The notes beneath the pieces were generated by a model. That model had not been told where the DNA came from. It did no database searches and saw only the letters and a list, made by a program, of their open reading frames with translations. A stretch of 40,664 nucleotides of DNA. It comes from JBMDXK01 sp048594375 (GTDB lineage: Bacteria; Pseudomonadota; Alphaproteobacteria; Rhizobiales; Methylopilaceae). Shown one piece after another: positions 1 through 8,646 of this stretch. The translations under genes and the position numbers were made by a program. Within the stretch, counting starts at the first letter, position 1. Each line of letters begins with the position of its first letter. The stretch is taken from assembly GCA_048594375.1 (NCBI GenBank), contig JBMDXK010000008.1, positions 1 through 40,664 of the forward strand, read 5' to 3'.

Positions 1-1
1 G

Positions 2-265
2 CCTGTATTCTGCGTTGGCTCGGTTCTTTCAATGGCTGGAATGATTATTCGTAAAGAACAAGGTGGAAGCCTGTTGCTGGACTCACAGTTAATTGGGGGC
101 GGGCTTCTTATTCAGCTTATCATTGCTTTGATAATGGAATGGTTCCGCCGCAATGTAAACGCCCCATTAGCGCCCGTTGAGGCAGAAAAGAATGAGGCGG
201 AAGGAAAAGTTATTGCTGTACAGGCATCCAATGCCGAAAAAAACGAAGTAACCTCTCCTGCGTAA
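2..265 (+). CDS. C-terminal part of an unrecognised membrane protein (5' end outside window)
   Basis: The reading frame is open from the left edge to a TAA at 263-265, so this is the last ~87 residues of a longer protein. The visible part has a glycine-rich hydrophobic stretch (GGGLLIQLIIALIMEW), which looks like a terminal membrane helix. A soluble tail rich in Ala and Glu follows (APVEAEKNEAEGK...). An internal ATG at 32 exists, but the open frame upstream of it encodes more hydrophobic residues, so it is probably not the start. I do not recognise the family. An inner-membrane protein is the only inference I can support. Confidence 0.5.
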   Translation, partial: PVFCVGSVLSMAGMIIRKEQGGSLLLDSQLIGGGLLIQLIIALIMEWFRRNVNAPLAPVEAEKNEAEGKVIAVQASNAEKNEVTSPA

Positions 266-275
266 AAATAAAAAA

Positions 276-303
276 CTGCCCATAGCAAAAGCATAATGGG
301 CAG
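276..303 (-). terminator. Intrinsic terminator, minus strand, after the DUF465 gene at 382-573
   Basis: Perfect 8-bp inverted repeat CTGCCCAT (276-283) / ATGGGCAG (296-303) with a 12-nt loop. Read on the minus strand it is followed by TTTTTATTTTT, the layout of an intrinsic terminator about 80 nt beyond the end of the minus-strand DUF465 gene. On the plus strand no T tract follows, so termination of the gene ending at 265 is less certain. Confidence 0.65.
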
Positions 304-381
304 AAGTATCACCGGTTAAAAGTTGTAAGCAAAAGAGATTAACGGCTGTATATTGCTTCCACTTTTTTAGAAAATTTATGA

Positions 382-573
382 TTAATGAATGGAAGCAGCA
401 CTCGTTGTGCAATTGTTCAAACGCTTGATTTCATCTTTCAAAAACAGCTTGCGCCGCTTTAGAGCCGTAAGGCGTAACTCGTCAATACTGGGACGGTTCA
501 TTTCACTTTGTATCTGACGCTCCAGAACCTGATGTTTACGTTGCAATTCAGTGAGATGCGACACTATCGACAT
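382..573 (-). CDS. Small DUF465 (YdcH-like) protein
   Basis: 63 residues, the usual size of DUF465/YdcH proteins, small and highly charged helical hairpins of unknown function. The N-terminal half (HLTELQRKHQVLERQIQSE) and C-terminal half (LKRRKLFLKDEIKRLN) form two amphipathic helices joined by a short turn, and the L-K-x-x-K-L-x-L-K-D-E-I pattern is typical of the family. It is divergent from a second DUF465 gene at 883-1089, from which it is separated by ~310 bp. Alphaproteobacteria commonly encode two or more such paralogues. The biochemical role is not known. Family assignment is confident. Confidence 0.85.
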   Translation of the reverse strand: MSIVSHLTELQRKHQVLERQIQSEMNRPSIDELRLTALKRRKLFLKDEIKRLNNCTTSAASIH

Positions 574-882
574 GTAATCCCCTTATCATTGTGAACACAA
601 GAAGCATGGACTTGAGTGTGTTTGTTTTAGGTTAAGTAACAGAAAGAAATTCTGTCATACTTTATGCTGAATGTCGATTATGGCATTTTTTCAACAAACG
701 GTGATAATTCTCAATTCTTAAAACCGTAATGCGAATAGGGTAACAGATCCAAGCGCGTTTTTAACTTCACAATATCATAAAAATAGGCTATAACTTTTTC
801 ACTGTAAAATGTTTTTCTTTTTGAAAACAACATCTTAAGATGATGCAGGCTATCATACATTTAGAGGCGAGATCACACGGGC
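574..882. other. Divergent intergenic region between two DUF465 genes; contains a 12-bp palindrome
   Basis: About 310 bp without a gene, AT-rich. The only structure I see is the perfect palindrome CATCTTAAGATG at 831-842, ~40 nt before the plus-strand DUF465 start at 883. It could be an operator or a chance palindrome. No confident -35/-10 pair was found on either strand. Confidence 0.35.
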
Positions 883-1089
883 ATGTCTGAGACACAATCG
901 CACAATGAAAATGTTGAACTCTCTCGCCTGAAACAAGAACACCGCGATCTCGATGGCGCAATTGAAGCCTTAGAGCGTATCGGTGCAGGGGATCGGCTCC
1001 AGATCCAGCGTCTTAAAAAACGCAAATTAGCCCTGCGGGATCAAATATCTTTTATTGAAGATCAAATTACACCGGATATTATTGCTTAA
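883..1089 (+). CDS. Small DUF465 (YdcH-like) protein, second copy
   Basis: 68 residues. The core (LSRLKQEHRDLDGAIEALE ... LQIQRLKKRKLALRDQISF) is the two-helix DUF465 signature with the conserved L-K-K-R-K-L-x-L-R-D segment. It is a divergent paralogue of the 382-573 gene, with a longer polar N-terminus (MSETQSHNENVE). It starts at ATG 883; the upstream GAGGCGAG is only a moderate ribosome binding site. Its end is ~25 nt before an 11-bp hairpin shared with the converging inositol-monophosphatase gene. Function is unknown. Confidence 0.85.
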   Translation: MSETQSHNENVELSRLKQEHRDLDGAIEALERIGAGDRLQIQRLKKRKLALRDQISFIEDQITPDIIA

Positions 1090-1114
1090 AACTGGCTCCT
1101 AAAATTTAAGCTTT

Positions 1115-1142
1115 CTTATGCCTTTCAAAAGAAAGGCATAAG
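1115..1142. terminator. Hairpin between converging genes (DUF465 and inositol monophosphatase family)
   Basis: Perfect 11-bp stem CTTATGCCTTT (1115-1125) / AAAGGCATAAG (1132-1142) with loop CAAAAG. It sits between two convergent genes and overlaps the last codons of the minus-strand one (its TGA is at 1125-1127). Neither side has a long T tract, so it is a plausible but weak bidirectional terminator. Confidence 0.5.
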
Positions 1143-1904
1143 ATCACGGTGAATGTTTTCATTTGCCGCCAGAATTGTTCCATTCTGCAACATGGCATCT
1201 TTTCCAGCAAGGTCAGATACAAATCCGCCGGCTTCCCGCACCAACAAAATTCCGGCCGCCATATCCCAAGCGGCAAGATCACGCTCCCAGAAACCATCCA
1301 TGCGTCCAGCAGCAACGTAAGCAAGATCCAGTGATGCCGCACCAAACCGCCGTATACCTGCTGCCTGCGCTTGCACTTTCTCTAACTCACGGCGAAAGCG
1401 GATATGATCGCCGCGACCCAGATGTGGCACACCACACCCAATCACACAATCGCGCAACATTTTACGGCCAGATACGCGCAACCGACGATCATTTAAGAAG
1501 GCTCCGCGCCCACGCTCCGCATTAAAAAATTCATCAGTAATAGGATTGTAAACCACTGCAGCAATAATCTGCCCTTGCTTTTCCAGCGCAACAGAAATAG
1601 CAAAATGTGGGATACCATGCAGAAAATTGGTCGTGCCATCCAATGGATCAATAATAAAGCGGTGCATGGGATCATTGCCAGCAACCTCGCCCCGCTCTTC
1701 CATTAAAAATCCGTAATCAGGACGCACACGGGAAAGCTCTTTGTAGAGCATATCTTCCGCTTTACGGTCTGCCATAGACACAAAATCAGCAGGGCCTTTG
1801 ACAGACACCTGAAGCTGCTCTACTTCACCAAAATCACGCCGTAATGAACGACCTGTTTTAAGGACAGCCTGAGCCATCACATTCATCAACGCTGAACGTG
1901 CCAT
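1125..1904 (-). CDS. Inositol monophosphatase family protein (SuhB-like)
   Basis: 259 residues, normal for the family. The metal/phosphate-binding motifs of Li+-sensitive phosphatases are all present: the E-E pair at 69-70 (FLMEERGE), IDPLDGTTNF around 85-94, and WDMAAG at 213-218. Members hydrolyse phosphate monoesters such as inositol-1-phosphate with Mg2+; SuhB also affects rRNA transcription in E. coli. Substrate cannot be decided from sequence. The start at ATG 1904 gives the usual N-terminus (M-x-x-x-A). The gene runs in the same direction as ybgC-ruvB, 163 nt upstream, so it may be co-transcribed or have its own promoter. Confidence 0.9.
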   Translation of the reverse strand: MARSALMNVMAQAVLKTGRSLRRDFGEVEQLQVSVKGPADFVSMADRKAEDMLYKELSRVRPDYGFLMEERGEVAGNDPMHRFIIDPLDGTTNFLHGIPHFAISVALEKQGQIIAAVVYNPITDEFFNAERGRGAFLNDRRLRVSGRKMLRDCVIGCGVPHLGRGDHIRFRRELEKVQAQAAGIRRFGAASLDLAYVAAGRMDGFWERDLAAWDMAAGILLVREAGGFVSDLAGKDAMLQNGTILAANENIHRDLMPFF

Positions 1905-2067
1905 AGTGAAGTTTCCCGATCATCTAAAAAGAGCAAGCCGCACCAAATCGCTCTGGTGAGACGTGGCATGACATACCTTATTTGCGTAAGAAAGGGAACC
2001 TTCTTCAAAAAATAATTTTGAAAAGAAATTAGGGATTAAGCGCAACTCCGTTGAATTTATGGCAATT

Positions 2068-2520
2068 TCAGCAGATGACTCTTGAAAGAGAATTGCTAAA
2101 AGCATTGCGCAACACATCTGGAATACGCACAGGCTTGCCTTCTTTGATAGACGCAACAGTCACTTCCGCTTCAAGAAGCAGCACATTATCTCTCCAGACG
2201 GTTTGCTTCAAAACAATCGTTGCTCCACCCATAGTCAGCAAGCATGTTTGGACGTGAATGAGATCATCAAGCTGCGCAGAACGCTTAAAGGCTAACTGCA
2301 TCCGCCCGACAACGATTGATACACCTGTTGCTTGCAAAAATTGCAGCTGATGGATACCGAGCAACCGTAAAAAATCACTCCGCCCACGCTCCATAAATTT
2401 AAGATAATTGGCGTGATACACTATTCCACCACCATCTGTGTCTTCCCAATAGATCCGCAAAGGTAAATAATGGGATCCATTTTGAATATAACCAGAAATA
2501 TTGGGAAATTTAGTTGTCAT
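2068..2520 (-). CDS. ybgC: YbgC-type acyl-CoA thioesterase (Tol-Pal associated)
   Basis: Hotdog-fold thioesterase of the 4HBT/YbgC family. The active-site segment W-E-D-T-D-G-G-G-I-V-Y-H-A-N-Y-L lies at residues 25-40, with the conserved Asp in the D-T-D motif and the following YHANYL. YbgC hydrolyses acyl-CoA thioesters and is normally the first gene of tol-pal clusters. Here it is the last gene of a ruvCAB run while tolQ lies 29 kb away. I chose ATG 2520 (MTTKFPNI), overlapping the end of ruvB by 11 nt; a TTG at 2529 is possible. The overlap points to translational coupling with ruvB. Length is 150 residues, slightly longer than average. Confidence 0.9.
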   Translation of the reverse strand: MTTKFPNISGYIQNGSHYLPLRIYWEDTDGGGIVYHANYLKFMERGRSDFLRLLGIHQLQFLQATGVSIVVGRMQLAFKRSAQLDDLIHVQTCLLTMGGATIVLKQTVWRDNVLLLEAEVTVASIKEGKPVRIPDVLRNAFSNSLSRVIC

Positions 2521-3547
2521 CGCAATCAAACAAACTTAAATGTGTAGTGTGGTTGGACGGCGGCTTTAACCCCATATGGGTAAATGCAAGCCCTGTTAAA
2601 ACGCGACCGCGGGGAGTGCGCTGTAAAAATCCTTTCTGGATGAGATAAGGCTCGATAATATCTTCCAAGGCATCGCGCGGTTCAGAAAGCGCCGCAGCAA
2701 TGGTTTCAATGCCCACAGGCCCACCACTATAAAACCGCGCAATGACATCCAGATACTTGCGATCCATCATATCAAGACCAATAGCATCAACATCCAGAGC
2801 CCTGAGAGCTTTATCCGCTGCCATTTTACCAACAGTAATATCCCCTGCAACGATGGCAAAGTCCCGCACACGCCGCAGCAATCGCCCCGCAATACGGGGG
2901 GTTCCCCTTGAACGGCTGGCAATCTCAAAAGCCCCCTCTTCATTCAGTGGCAAGTTAAGCAGTCGCGCACCACGCGAAACGATTTTTGTGAGCTCTTCCG
3001 GAGTATAAAACTCCAGACGGAGCGGAATACCAAACCGATCCCGCAGCGGAGTGGTCAGTAACCCTGCCCGTGTGGTTGCGCCCACAAGCGTAAATTTGGC
3101 CAGATCAATCTTCACTGAACGCGCCGCAGGACCTTCGCCGATAATAAGATCAAGCTGGAAATCTTCCATAGCCGGATAAAGAATTTCTTCCACTGCCGGA
3201 TTGAGACGATGAATCTCATCAATGAAAAGAACATCCCGCTCTTCAAGGTTTGTCAGCAATGCCGCCAAGTCGCCAGATTTTGCAATTACAGGTCCCGACG
3301 TTGAACGAAATCCCACCCCCAACTCTTTGGCAACAATTTGCGCCATTGTGGTTTTGCCAAGACCGGGTGGGCCAACCAGCAAGACATGATCGAGAGCCTC
3401 TTTGCGCGCTTTTGCAGCCTCAATAAACACCGAAAGATTGGCGCGTGCAGCCGCCTGTCCTGTAAAATCTGCCAGCCGTTGAGGCCGCAGCGTTGCATCA
3501 GCATCATCTTCGGTGCGGCGTTCGGGCGTAATAAGGCGTTCAGACAT
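2510..3547 (-). CDS. ruvB: Holliday junction branch migration ATPase RuvB
   Basis: 345 residues, the normal length. AAA+ ATPase that drives Holliday-junction branch migration with RuvA. Walker A GPPGLGKT lies at 59-66, Walker B VLFIDEIHR around 106-113, the sensor GATTRAGLL and arginine-finger region TTPLRDRFG follow, and the C-terminal winged helix ends with the family motif FLQRTPRGR. It is preceded by ruvA (gap 43 nt) and overlaps ybgC downstream, so yebC-ruvC-ruvA-ruvB-ybgC is probably one transcription unit. No strong Shine-Dalgarno is seen before ATG 3547. Confidence 0.98.
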   Translation of the reverse strand: MSERLITPERRTEDDADATLRPQRLADFTGQAAARANLSVFIEAAKARKEALDHVLLVGPPGLGKTTMAQIVAKELGVGFRSTSGPVIAKSGDLAALLTNLEERDVLFIDEIHRLNPAVEEILYPAMEDFQLDLIIGEGPAARSVKIDLAKFTLVGATTRAGLLTTPLRDRFGIPLRLEFYTPEELTKIVSRGARLLNLPLNEEGAFEIASRSRGTPRIAGRLLRRVRDFAIVAGDITVGKMAADKALRALDVDAIGLDMMDRKYLDVIARFYSGGPVGIETIAAALSEPRDALEDIIEPYLIQKGFLQRTPRGRVLTGLAFTHMGLKPPSNHTTHLSLFDCDDN

Positions 3548-3590
3548 ACAAAAAGTTAAACTCGTAAAATTTAAACCAGTATAATTGACC

Positions 3591-4214
3591 TTAAGAACTC
3601 AACTCTTTCAGGCCAGCACGAATAAGGGCTGAAGTCTCAGCATCGTCTCCAAGTTTTTGCACTGCAACCGCTACAGCGCCTGAAGCTTGCGGCGCACTAT
3701 AACCCAGATTGGTAAGTGCGGAAACAGCATCCCGAATAGCCGACGACGCATGACCCGATTGCACACCATCTGAAAGCGCAACATGGGATTTTTCCAGCGT
3801 TGTTGCAGAAAATGCAGGCACTTTGTCTTTCAATTCACTAACAATACGCGCCGCTACCTTGGGTCCTACGCCCGGCGCGCGCGCCACGGTTGCCTTATCT
3901 TGCAATGCCACGGCGTTTGCAATTTCGGAAGGTGATAAAATTCCAAGAATGGCTAATGCAACCTTTGCACCCACTCCTTGCACCGATTGCAACAGACGAA
4001 ACCATTCCCGTTCGGATTCGGCCAGAAAACCGAACAGTTTGATTTGGTCTTCCCGCACATAGGTTTCGATGAAAAGCCCTATGCGATTGCCATCATGAGG
4101 AACGCTATCCAATGTGCGGGAAGAACTATGCACCAGATAGCCAACACCATTCACATCAAGGATCATCCAGTCTGCGCCAACACTATCCACAATGCCGGTA
4201 AGCTTGCCGATCAT
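3591..4214 (-). CDS. ruvA: Holliday junction DNA helicase subunit RuvA
   Basis: 207 residues from the standard start MIGKLTGIVDS, preceded by AAGGGGAG at good spacing; an in-frame upstream start at 4271 would add 19 non-conserved residues and is not needed. The N-terminal OB domain is followed by helix-hairpin-helix motifs (VQGVGAKVALAIL and APGVGPKVAARIV) and a C-terminal domain III that contacts RuvB. RuvA binds four-way junctions and loads RuvB. It lies between ruvC (114 nt upstream) and ruvB. Confidence 0.97.
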   Translation of the reverse strand: MIGKLTGIVDSVGADWMILDVNGVGYLVHSSSRTLDSVPHDGNRIGLFIETYVREDQIKLFGFLAESEREWFRLLQSVQGVGAKVALAILGILSPSEIANAVALQDKATVARAPGVGPKVAARIVSELKDKVPAFSATTLEKSHVALSDGVQSGHASSAIRDAVSALTNLGYSAPQASGAVAVAVQKLGDDAETSALIRAGLKELSS

Positions 4215-4328
4215 AAAAGCTCCCCTTCGATATACTAAAAGCAAAGAAGCACAGATTGCAATGAACCGCAAGAAAAGAACATAACAAGAAAATTATTTCT
4301 GTTAATGCTCATCTGTTTGCAACGAAGG

Positions 4329-4829
4329 CTAACCAATTTTAACACAGCTATGCAGCGCACGGTGATGCGCGTGTGTAATGGCAATGGCCAGCGCATCCGC
4401 AGCATCGGCTTTTGTAAAAACTGCTTTAGGCAGCAAAATTTTCACCATTGCTTGCACTTGCGCTTTATCGGCCTTCCCTGCGCCAACAACTGTTTTTTTG
4501 ATGAGATTTGGCGCATACTCATGCACCGACAGCCCCATTTGAGCTGGAACCAACAGGCAAATCCCCCTTGCCTGTCCTAATTTTAATGTAGAAACCGGAT
4601 TTGTATTCACAAATGTTTCTTCAACTGCGGCTTCATCCGGCTGATAACGCATCACCACGGCATGAAGAGCGCTATGCAAATCACACAAGCGCATGGCCAG
4701 ACTTTGCGTATCATCCGGCACAATCACACCACATGCAACATATGACAGACGGTTTCCTTCCGCAGCAACAATCCCCCAGCCAAGGCATCGCAAGCCGGGA
4801 TCTATGCCTAAAATGCGTACTGCCGTCAT
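4329..4829 (-). CDS. ruvC: Holliday junction resolvase RuvC
   Basis: 166 residues. The endonuclease resolves the junctions moved by RuvAB. The four catalytic acidic residues can be placed: Asp10 in LGIDPGL, Glu70/71 in AVEETFVN, and Asp142 and Asp145 in KADAADALAIAITHAHH. It is 26 nt downstream of yebC in the same direction, a common alphaproteobacterial order. Confidence 0.97.
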   Translation of the reverse strand: MTAVRILGIDPGLRCLGWGIVAAEGNRLSYVACGVIVPDDTQSLAMRLCDLHSALHAVVMRYQPDEAAVEETFVNTNPVSTLKLGQARGICLLVPAQMGLSVHEYAPNLIKKTVVGAGKADKAQVQAMVKILLPKAVFTKADAADALAIAITHAHHRALHSCVKIG

Positions 4830-4855
4830 AAAACCTCAGCATTAAAAGAAAAAAG

Positions 4856-5599
4856 TCAGGATATTTTTGCCATCAATGCTTCTGAAATTTCAAAATTGGC
4901 ATAAACGTTCTGCACATCATCACTATCTTCAAGATTATCAATGAGTTTTAGCAACTTTTCCCCAACATCATCCTCAACCAGAATGGTATTCTGAGGTTTC
5001 CAGATTAGCCCGTTTTTATTAGGCTCACCGAATTTTTCTTCCAAGGCTTTTGCAACATCGTTGAGACTTTCCATTGCACAAATAATTTCATGCTCTTCTT
5101 CGGAAGAAGTGACATCATCTGCGCCAGCTTCAATCGCAGCCTCCAAAACATCATCGGCGCTGCCAACGGTGGCGCTGTACACCACATGACCCACACGATC
5201 AAACATAAAAGAAACCGCTCCGGTTTCTGCCAGACTGCCTCCGCTTTTTGAAAAATACGACCGCACTTCCGGTGCAGTCCGGTTGCGGTTATCTGTAAGC
5301 GCTTCAACAATCACAGCAACGCCGCCAGGGCCATACCCTTCATAGCGAATCTCTTCGTAGTTATCGGCATCTCCGCCCGCAGCTTTTTTGATAGCGCGTT
5401 CAATATTATCTTTTGGCATGTTTTCAGCCCGGGCTGCCTGAATAGCAGCGCGCAGGCGTGGATTCATTGAAGGATCAGGCATTCCAAGCTTTGCCGAAAC
5501 AGTGATTTCCCTTGCAAGCTTTGAAAATATCTTCGAGCGCTGGGCATCCTGACGCCCTTTGCGGTGCATAATATTTTTAAACTGGGAATGTCCGGCCAT
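4856..5599 (-). CDS. yebC: YebC/TACO1 family protein
   Basis: 247 residues from ATG 5599 (MAGHSQFKNIMHRKG), the family's invariant N-terminus, with GGAG about 8 nt upstream. An in-frame extension to 5653 is unlikely. The family pattern continues with QDAQRSKIFSKLAREI, the conserved NPRLRAAIQAARAENMPKDNIERAIKKA, and YEGYGPGGVAVIVE. YebC proteins were named as DNA-binding regulators; family members, including mitochondrial TACO1, relieve ribosome stalling. It heads the ruvCAB-ybgC run and is divergent from lspA. Confidence 0.95.
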   Translation of the reverse strand: MAGHSQFKNIMHRKGRQDAQRSKIFSKLAREITVSAKLGMPDPSMNPRLRAAIQAARAENMPKDNIERAIKKAAGGDADNYEEIRYEGYGPGGVAVIVEALTDNRNRTAPEVRSYFSKSGGSLAETGAVSFMFDRVGHVVYSATVGSADDVLEAAIEAGADDVTSSEEEHEIICAMESLNDVAKALEEKFGEPNKNGLIWKPQNTILVEDDVGEKLLKLIDNLEDSDDVQNVYANFEISEALMAKIS

Positions 5600-5793
5600 A
5601 GTGAAACTCCATGCGCATGTAAAACAGTGATAGCGCAGCAGCAGAGCGCGCAATCATTGCCCTGTTATCTCGAAAGGGTTTTTATGTATAAATCAAGCCA
5701 GAGGCAAATTACAAACATTAAACGCTTTTGAAATTAATTTCTTCCGGTGCTATAGCAATGCACATACTGTGGTTAAATGGAAAAGATGTGCGC

Positions 5794-6291
5794 ATGTCCT
5801 CTCGCCTTTCCGCCTTTCTTATTGCTGCTTTTGTTCTCATTGCCGATCAGCTGAGTAAATTATGTGTTGTGCATTACTGGCAGATGCAAGAAGGCGATCG
5901 ATTCGCGGTGATGCCCTTTTTTGATATTGTCTTTGTATGGAATCGTGGGATCAGCTATGGACTTTTCCAGCAGGAAACACCCCTTGGACGCTGGATATTA
6001 TTTGGCCTTACCCTTGCCGCTGTTGTCATTCTCTGCATCTGGATAATGCGCGAACCCAGCGCCCTGATGCGCAATGGCCTTGGGCTCATTGTTGGCGGTG
6101 CCGTGGGTAACGGTATTGATCGCGCGGCCTATGGTGCGGTCGTTGATTTTGTATCGCTGTATTTTGGCCATTTTGCCTGGTATATATTTAATGTTGCAGA
6201 TGCAGCAATTGTTGCAGGCGTTGCCATCCTTCTGTATGGTAGCTTTTTCACGAAAGAAAAACCGGCAACGACACCACACGAAGCCAAATGA
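5794..6291 (+). CDS. lspA: Lipoprotein signal peptidase (signal peptidase II)
   Basis: Inner-membrane aspartyl protease that removes signal peptides from diacylglyceryl-prolipoproteins such as Pal in this window. With the start at ATG 5794 (MSSRLSAF) it has 165 residues and four hydrophobic helices. The catalytic aspartates fit Asp118 (VVDF) and Asp136 (FNVADAAI), and the conserved GN-x-IDR motif is at 105-110. Earlier in-frame ATGs at 5728 and 5758 would add a non-hydrophobic N-terminus not typical of the family; GGAAAAG lies just upstream of 5794. Its TGA overlaps the ATG of the next gene (ATGA). Confidence 0.95.
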   Translation: MSSRLSAFLIAAFVLIADQLSKLCVVHYWQMQEGDRFAVMPFFDIVFVWNRGISYGLFQQETPLGRWILFGLTLAAVVILCIWIMREPSALMRNGLGLIVGGAVGNGIDRAAYGAVVDFVSLYFGHFAWYIFNVADAAIVAGVAILLYGSFFTKEKPATTPHEAK

Positions 6292-7007
6292 ATACGGTTG
6301 CAGAATACAGAAATATTCTGATAACACGCAAACACGAGATGGATGACATGGGGTTTAAACCTTCACTCTTTTGCCTTGCTCTTGCTGGAACGCTTTCTCT
6401 TGGCGCGGCCTTCTCGGCTCAACCAGTAACAGCGCAAGACAGCACCTTTAAAAGCATTATGCAGGAAATCGGCCTTGCGCCATCCAATAAAGAAGAAATT
6501 GAATACCGTGAACGCGCTCCGTTAGTAGTGCCGCCATCCGGCGCTACAGGCACATTGCCTCCCCCTCAGGCAGAGCGCTCAGTGGCAGGCAATCCGCAAT
6601 GGCCAACAGATCCAGATGTCGAGCGCCGCCGCAAACAGCGTGAAGAAGACAATGTCTATGCAGGAAAAGATTATAAATCTTATTTGAATCGCAATAATCC
6701 CTGGATCAATCCAAACGAATTGCGCGCAAACCGCCGCGAAGGTGCTGGATTGGTGACACAAGCCGATGCCACTAACCATGATGGCCGCACCGTTGTGAGC
6801 CCTGATGAGCTGCGTCGCGGCAACCCTGCTATGGCACGCCAACAGGATAACACCGTTGAGCCAACACGCCGCCGTTTGACAGATCCACCGCCCGGTTACC
6901 GGACAACTGTACCTGTAACAAATCCTGACGGTACGGTCTCCGCAGCAGCGCCAGAACCCGAAAAAAAGGGATTTTTTAAACGGATAAACCCTTTCAGTAA
7001 AGATTAA
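6288..7007 (+). CDS. Exported DUF3035-like protein
   Basis: Up to 239 residues. A Sec-type signal peptide is visible (hydrophobic LFCLALAGTLSLGAAFSA, cleavage likely after VTAQ). A central segment (EEIEYRERAPLVVPP) resembles the short DUF3035 motif of alphaproteobacterial envelope proteins, which normally follow lspA. The rest is polar, low-complexity and Pro/Arg rich, ending in KKGFFKRINPFSKD. Unlike many family members I see no lipobox cysteine. The ATGA overlap with lspA supports translational coupling at 6288, but starts at 6339 or 6348 would put the signal peptide closer to the N-terminus. DUF3035 proteins have been linked to outer-membrane biogenesis; the role here is inferred from position only. 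Confidence 0.6.
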   Translation: MNTVAEYRNILITRKHEMDDMGFKPSLFCLALAGTLSLGAAFSAQPVTAQDSTFKSIMQEIGLAPSNKEEIEYRERAPLVVPPSGATGTLPPPQAERSVAGNPQWPTDPDVERRRKQREEDNVYAGKDYKSYLNRNNPWINPNELRANRREGAGLVTQADATNHDGRTVVSPDELRRGNPAMARQQDNTVEPTRRRLTDPPPGYRTTVPVTNPDGTVSAAAPEPEKKGFFKRINPFSKD

Positions 7008-7020
7008 CCTAAAAAAACCG

Positions 7021-7080
7021 GATAGAGCCGAGTTCCAATAAAATGGTCCTTTTATTGAAGCCAACGGCAGGCGAAGTTAA
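7021..7080. repeat. Dispersed palindromic repeat, AGCCAACGGC type, copy A
   Basis: Begins GATAGAGCCGAGTTCC, then a perfect 8-bp hairpin CAATAAAA (7036-7043) / TTTTATTG (7050-7057), then AAGCCAACGGC (7058-7068) and GCGAAGTTAAA. Related copies are at 19036-19095, 25231-25310 and 36117-36180, with a fragment near 28757-28781. All are intergenic. Confidence 0.7.
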
Positions 7081-7113
7081 AAATTCTTTTATAAAACAGA
7101 GATTTAACACCCG

Positions 7114-7140
7114 GAGACATATAAAATGATTATATGTCTC
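7114..7140. terminator. Strong hairpin between converging DUF3035-like gene and pgi
   Basis: Perfect 10-bp stem GAGACATATA (7114-7123) / TATATGTCTC (7131-7140) with a 7-nt loop, in the 174-bp gap between two convergent genes. No long T tract follows on either strand. Its position makes a bidirectional terminator likely. Confidence 0.5.
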
Positions 7141-7181
7141 AGGGTATATTACAGTGTCGTCCCTCTGCGATGCAGTGGAGC

Positions 7182-8501
7182 TCAGGCAAGTGCCTTCATA
7201 TAGCTTTTAGCAAGTATTTTGCCTTCCTCAACGGCCGGCTGATCGTAGGGATCCACCTCCATAAGATCTGCGGCAATCACGGTTTCAAGCATAAAGTGCA
7301 TCAGTAGATAACCAAGCGCTAGCTCATCCAGCTTCTCGCTATGGATATGGCGCACGGGGCAGCCGTTCCGCGCCAAGGTATCAAGAGTGGCTTTGCCCTG
7401 CACCGCCACCAGATCTCCCATTGTTTTAGATGCGAATACCTCCAGATGCGCCGCTTTACAATGGGCGGCATCAAACAACGCCCCTCTCCCACGCGTGCCT
7501 GTGGTCATAACCGTAAAAAACTTGTCGCGTGGCCCTGCCAGATGCAGCTGCAACTGGCTGTGCTGATCCACGGGGCCAATATTACGCAGCGGTGTGCTAC
7601 CCTTGCCTGATTTTCCAAGACTTTCAGCCCATAGCTGTACCCACCAAGCTGTAAGACGCTCAAGCTTATCCGCATAAGCCATCATGACCGTAATATTTTT
7701 GCCCTGATGCGCAGCTTCGAGATTTAAGATCGCACCGGCCACAGAAGGTATTTCCTCAGGCGTTTCCGCTTGCAGGACTTGCTGCACTGCCTGCGCTGCA
7801 CCCGCACGGATGGCACGAACATCCAGCCCCGCAATAAAAGCAGGCAACAAGCCCACATTTGTAAGAACAGAAAAACGGCCTCCAATGCCGCAATCATGCT
7901 CCAGAAATGTCACCTTGAAAGGTTCAAGCAAATCCCGTAAAGGATGCGGTTTACCATCAACACGCGGCTCAGAGAGGCCGAGCACACGTTCAGCAACACG
8001 CGCCGCGAGTCCTGCACGTTTTAACACATTCAGAACTGCAATGGTTTGTACCAGTGTTTCAGCGGTTCCACCGGATTTTGAAACCACAATAAAGAGGCTG
8101 TTTTCAATCGGTAAATAATCTAGAAAACGTTCGAATGTATCCGGATCCAGGTTATCAAAAAAATGCAATCGTGGGGTCTCGCGCATTGTACCAAGGCCGG
8201 GCAGATTATAATCTGCGAGCTGGACAAGCGCTTGCGCCCCTAAACTGGAACCACCCGTACCCAGAATAACGACATCCTGCGCATCACGGAGATAAGGCTG
8301 TATCGTTTTTTGAAAAAGAACAATATCTTCTGTTTTTTCAGGAAGGCGCAAAAAAGGCAGGCTTTCATCCTTATAGGCCCGCCGCAATTTTTCCACACTG
8401 CCTGCCGCATATTGCAGCTGCGCGGCATAACGCTGCGCGCTTATCCCATGCGCACCAATGACAGCCTCAAAACTCTTTTCATTATCAAAGACAACCGGCA
8501 T
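7182..8501 (-). CDS. pgi: Glucose-6-phosphate isomerase
   Basis: Interconverts glucose-6-phosphate and fructose-6-phosphate. The SIS fold is shown by VVILGTGGSSLGAQAL near residues 78-93 and by FIVVSKSGGTAETLV, the two sugar-phosphate binding signatures. At 439 residues it belongs to the shorter PGI type rather than the ~550-aa enterobacterial type. The start at ATG 8501 (MPVVFDNEK) has AAGGAG at ideal spacing; the in-frame extension to 8537 is not needed. It lies between the lspA pair and the M16 peptidases as a single gene. Confidence 0.93.
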   Translation of the reverse strand: MPVVFDNEKSFEAVIGAHGISAQRYAAQLQYAAGSVEKLRRAYKDESLPFLRLPEKTEDIVLFQKTIQPYLRDAQDVVILGTGGSSLGAQALVQLADYNLPGLGTMRETPRLHFFDNLDPDTFERFLDYLPIENSLFIVVSKSGGTAETLVQTIAVLNVLKRAGLAARVAERVLGLSEPRVDGKPHPLRDLLEPFKVTFLEHDCGIGGRFSVLTNVGLLPAFIAGLDVRAIRAGAAQAVQQVLQAETPEEIPSVAGAILNLEAAHQGKNITVMMAYADKLERLTAWWVQLWAESLGKSGKGSTPLRNIGPVDQHSQLQLHLAGPRDKFFTVMTTGTRGRGALFDAAHCKAAHLEVFASKTMGDLVAVQGKATLDTLARNGCPVRHIHSEKLDELALGYLLMHFMLETVIAADLMEVDPYDQPAVEEGKILAKSYMKALA

Positions 8502-8646
8502 GGGTACTCCTTGTATCGAAGCGCGGCTACACAACATGCAAACGCAATTTAAAACTGCATTCTTATGCGATAATTTCTACCGATATTTATGGCAGAATAA
8601 GGAGCTTAAAAAAGATAATTGCTGGATATCAACGCACCATCACCAG

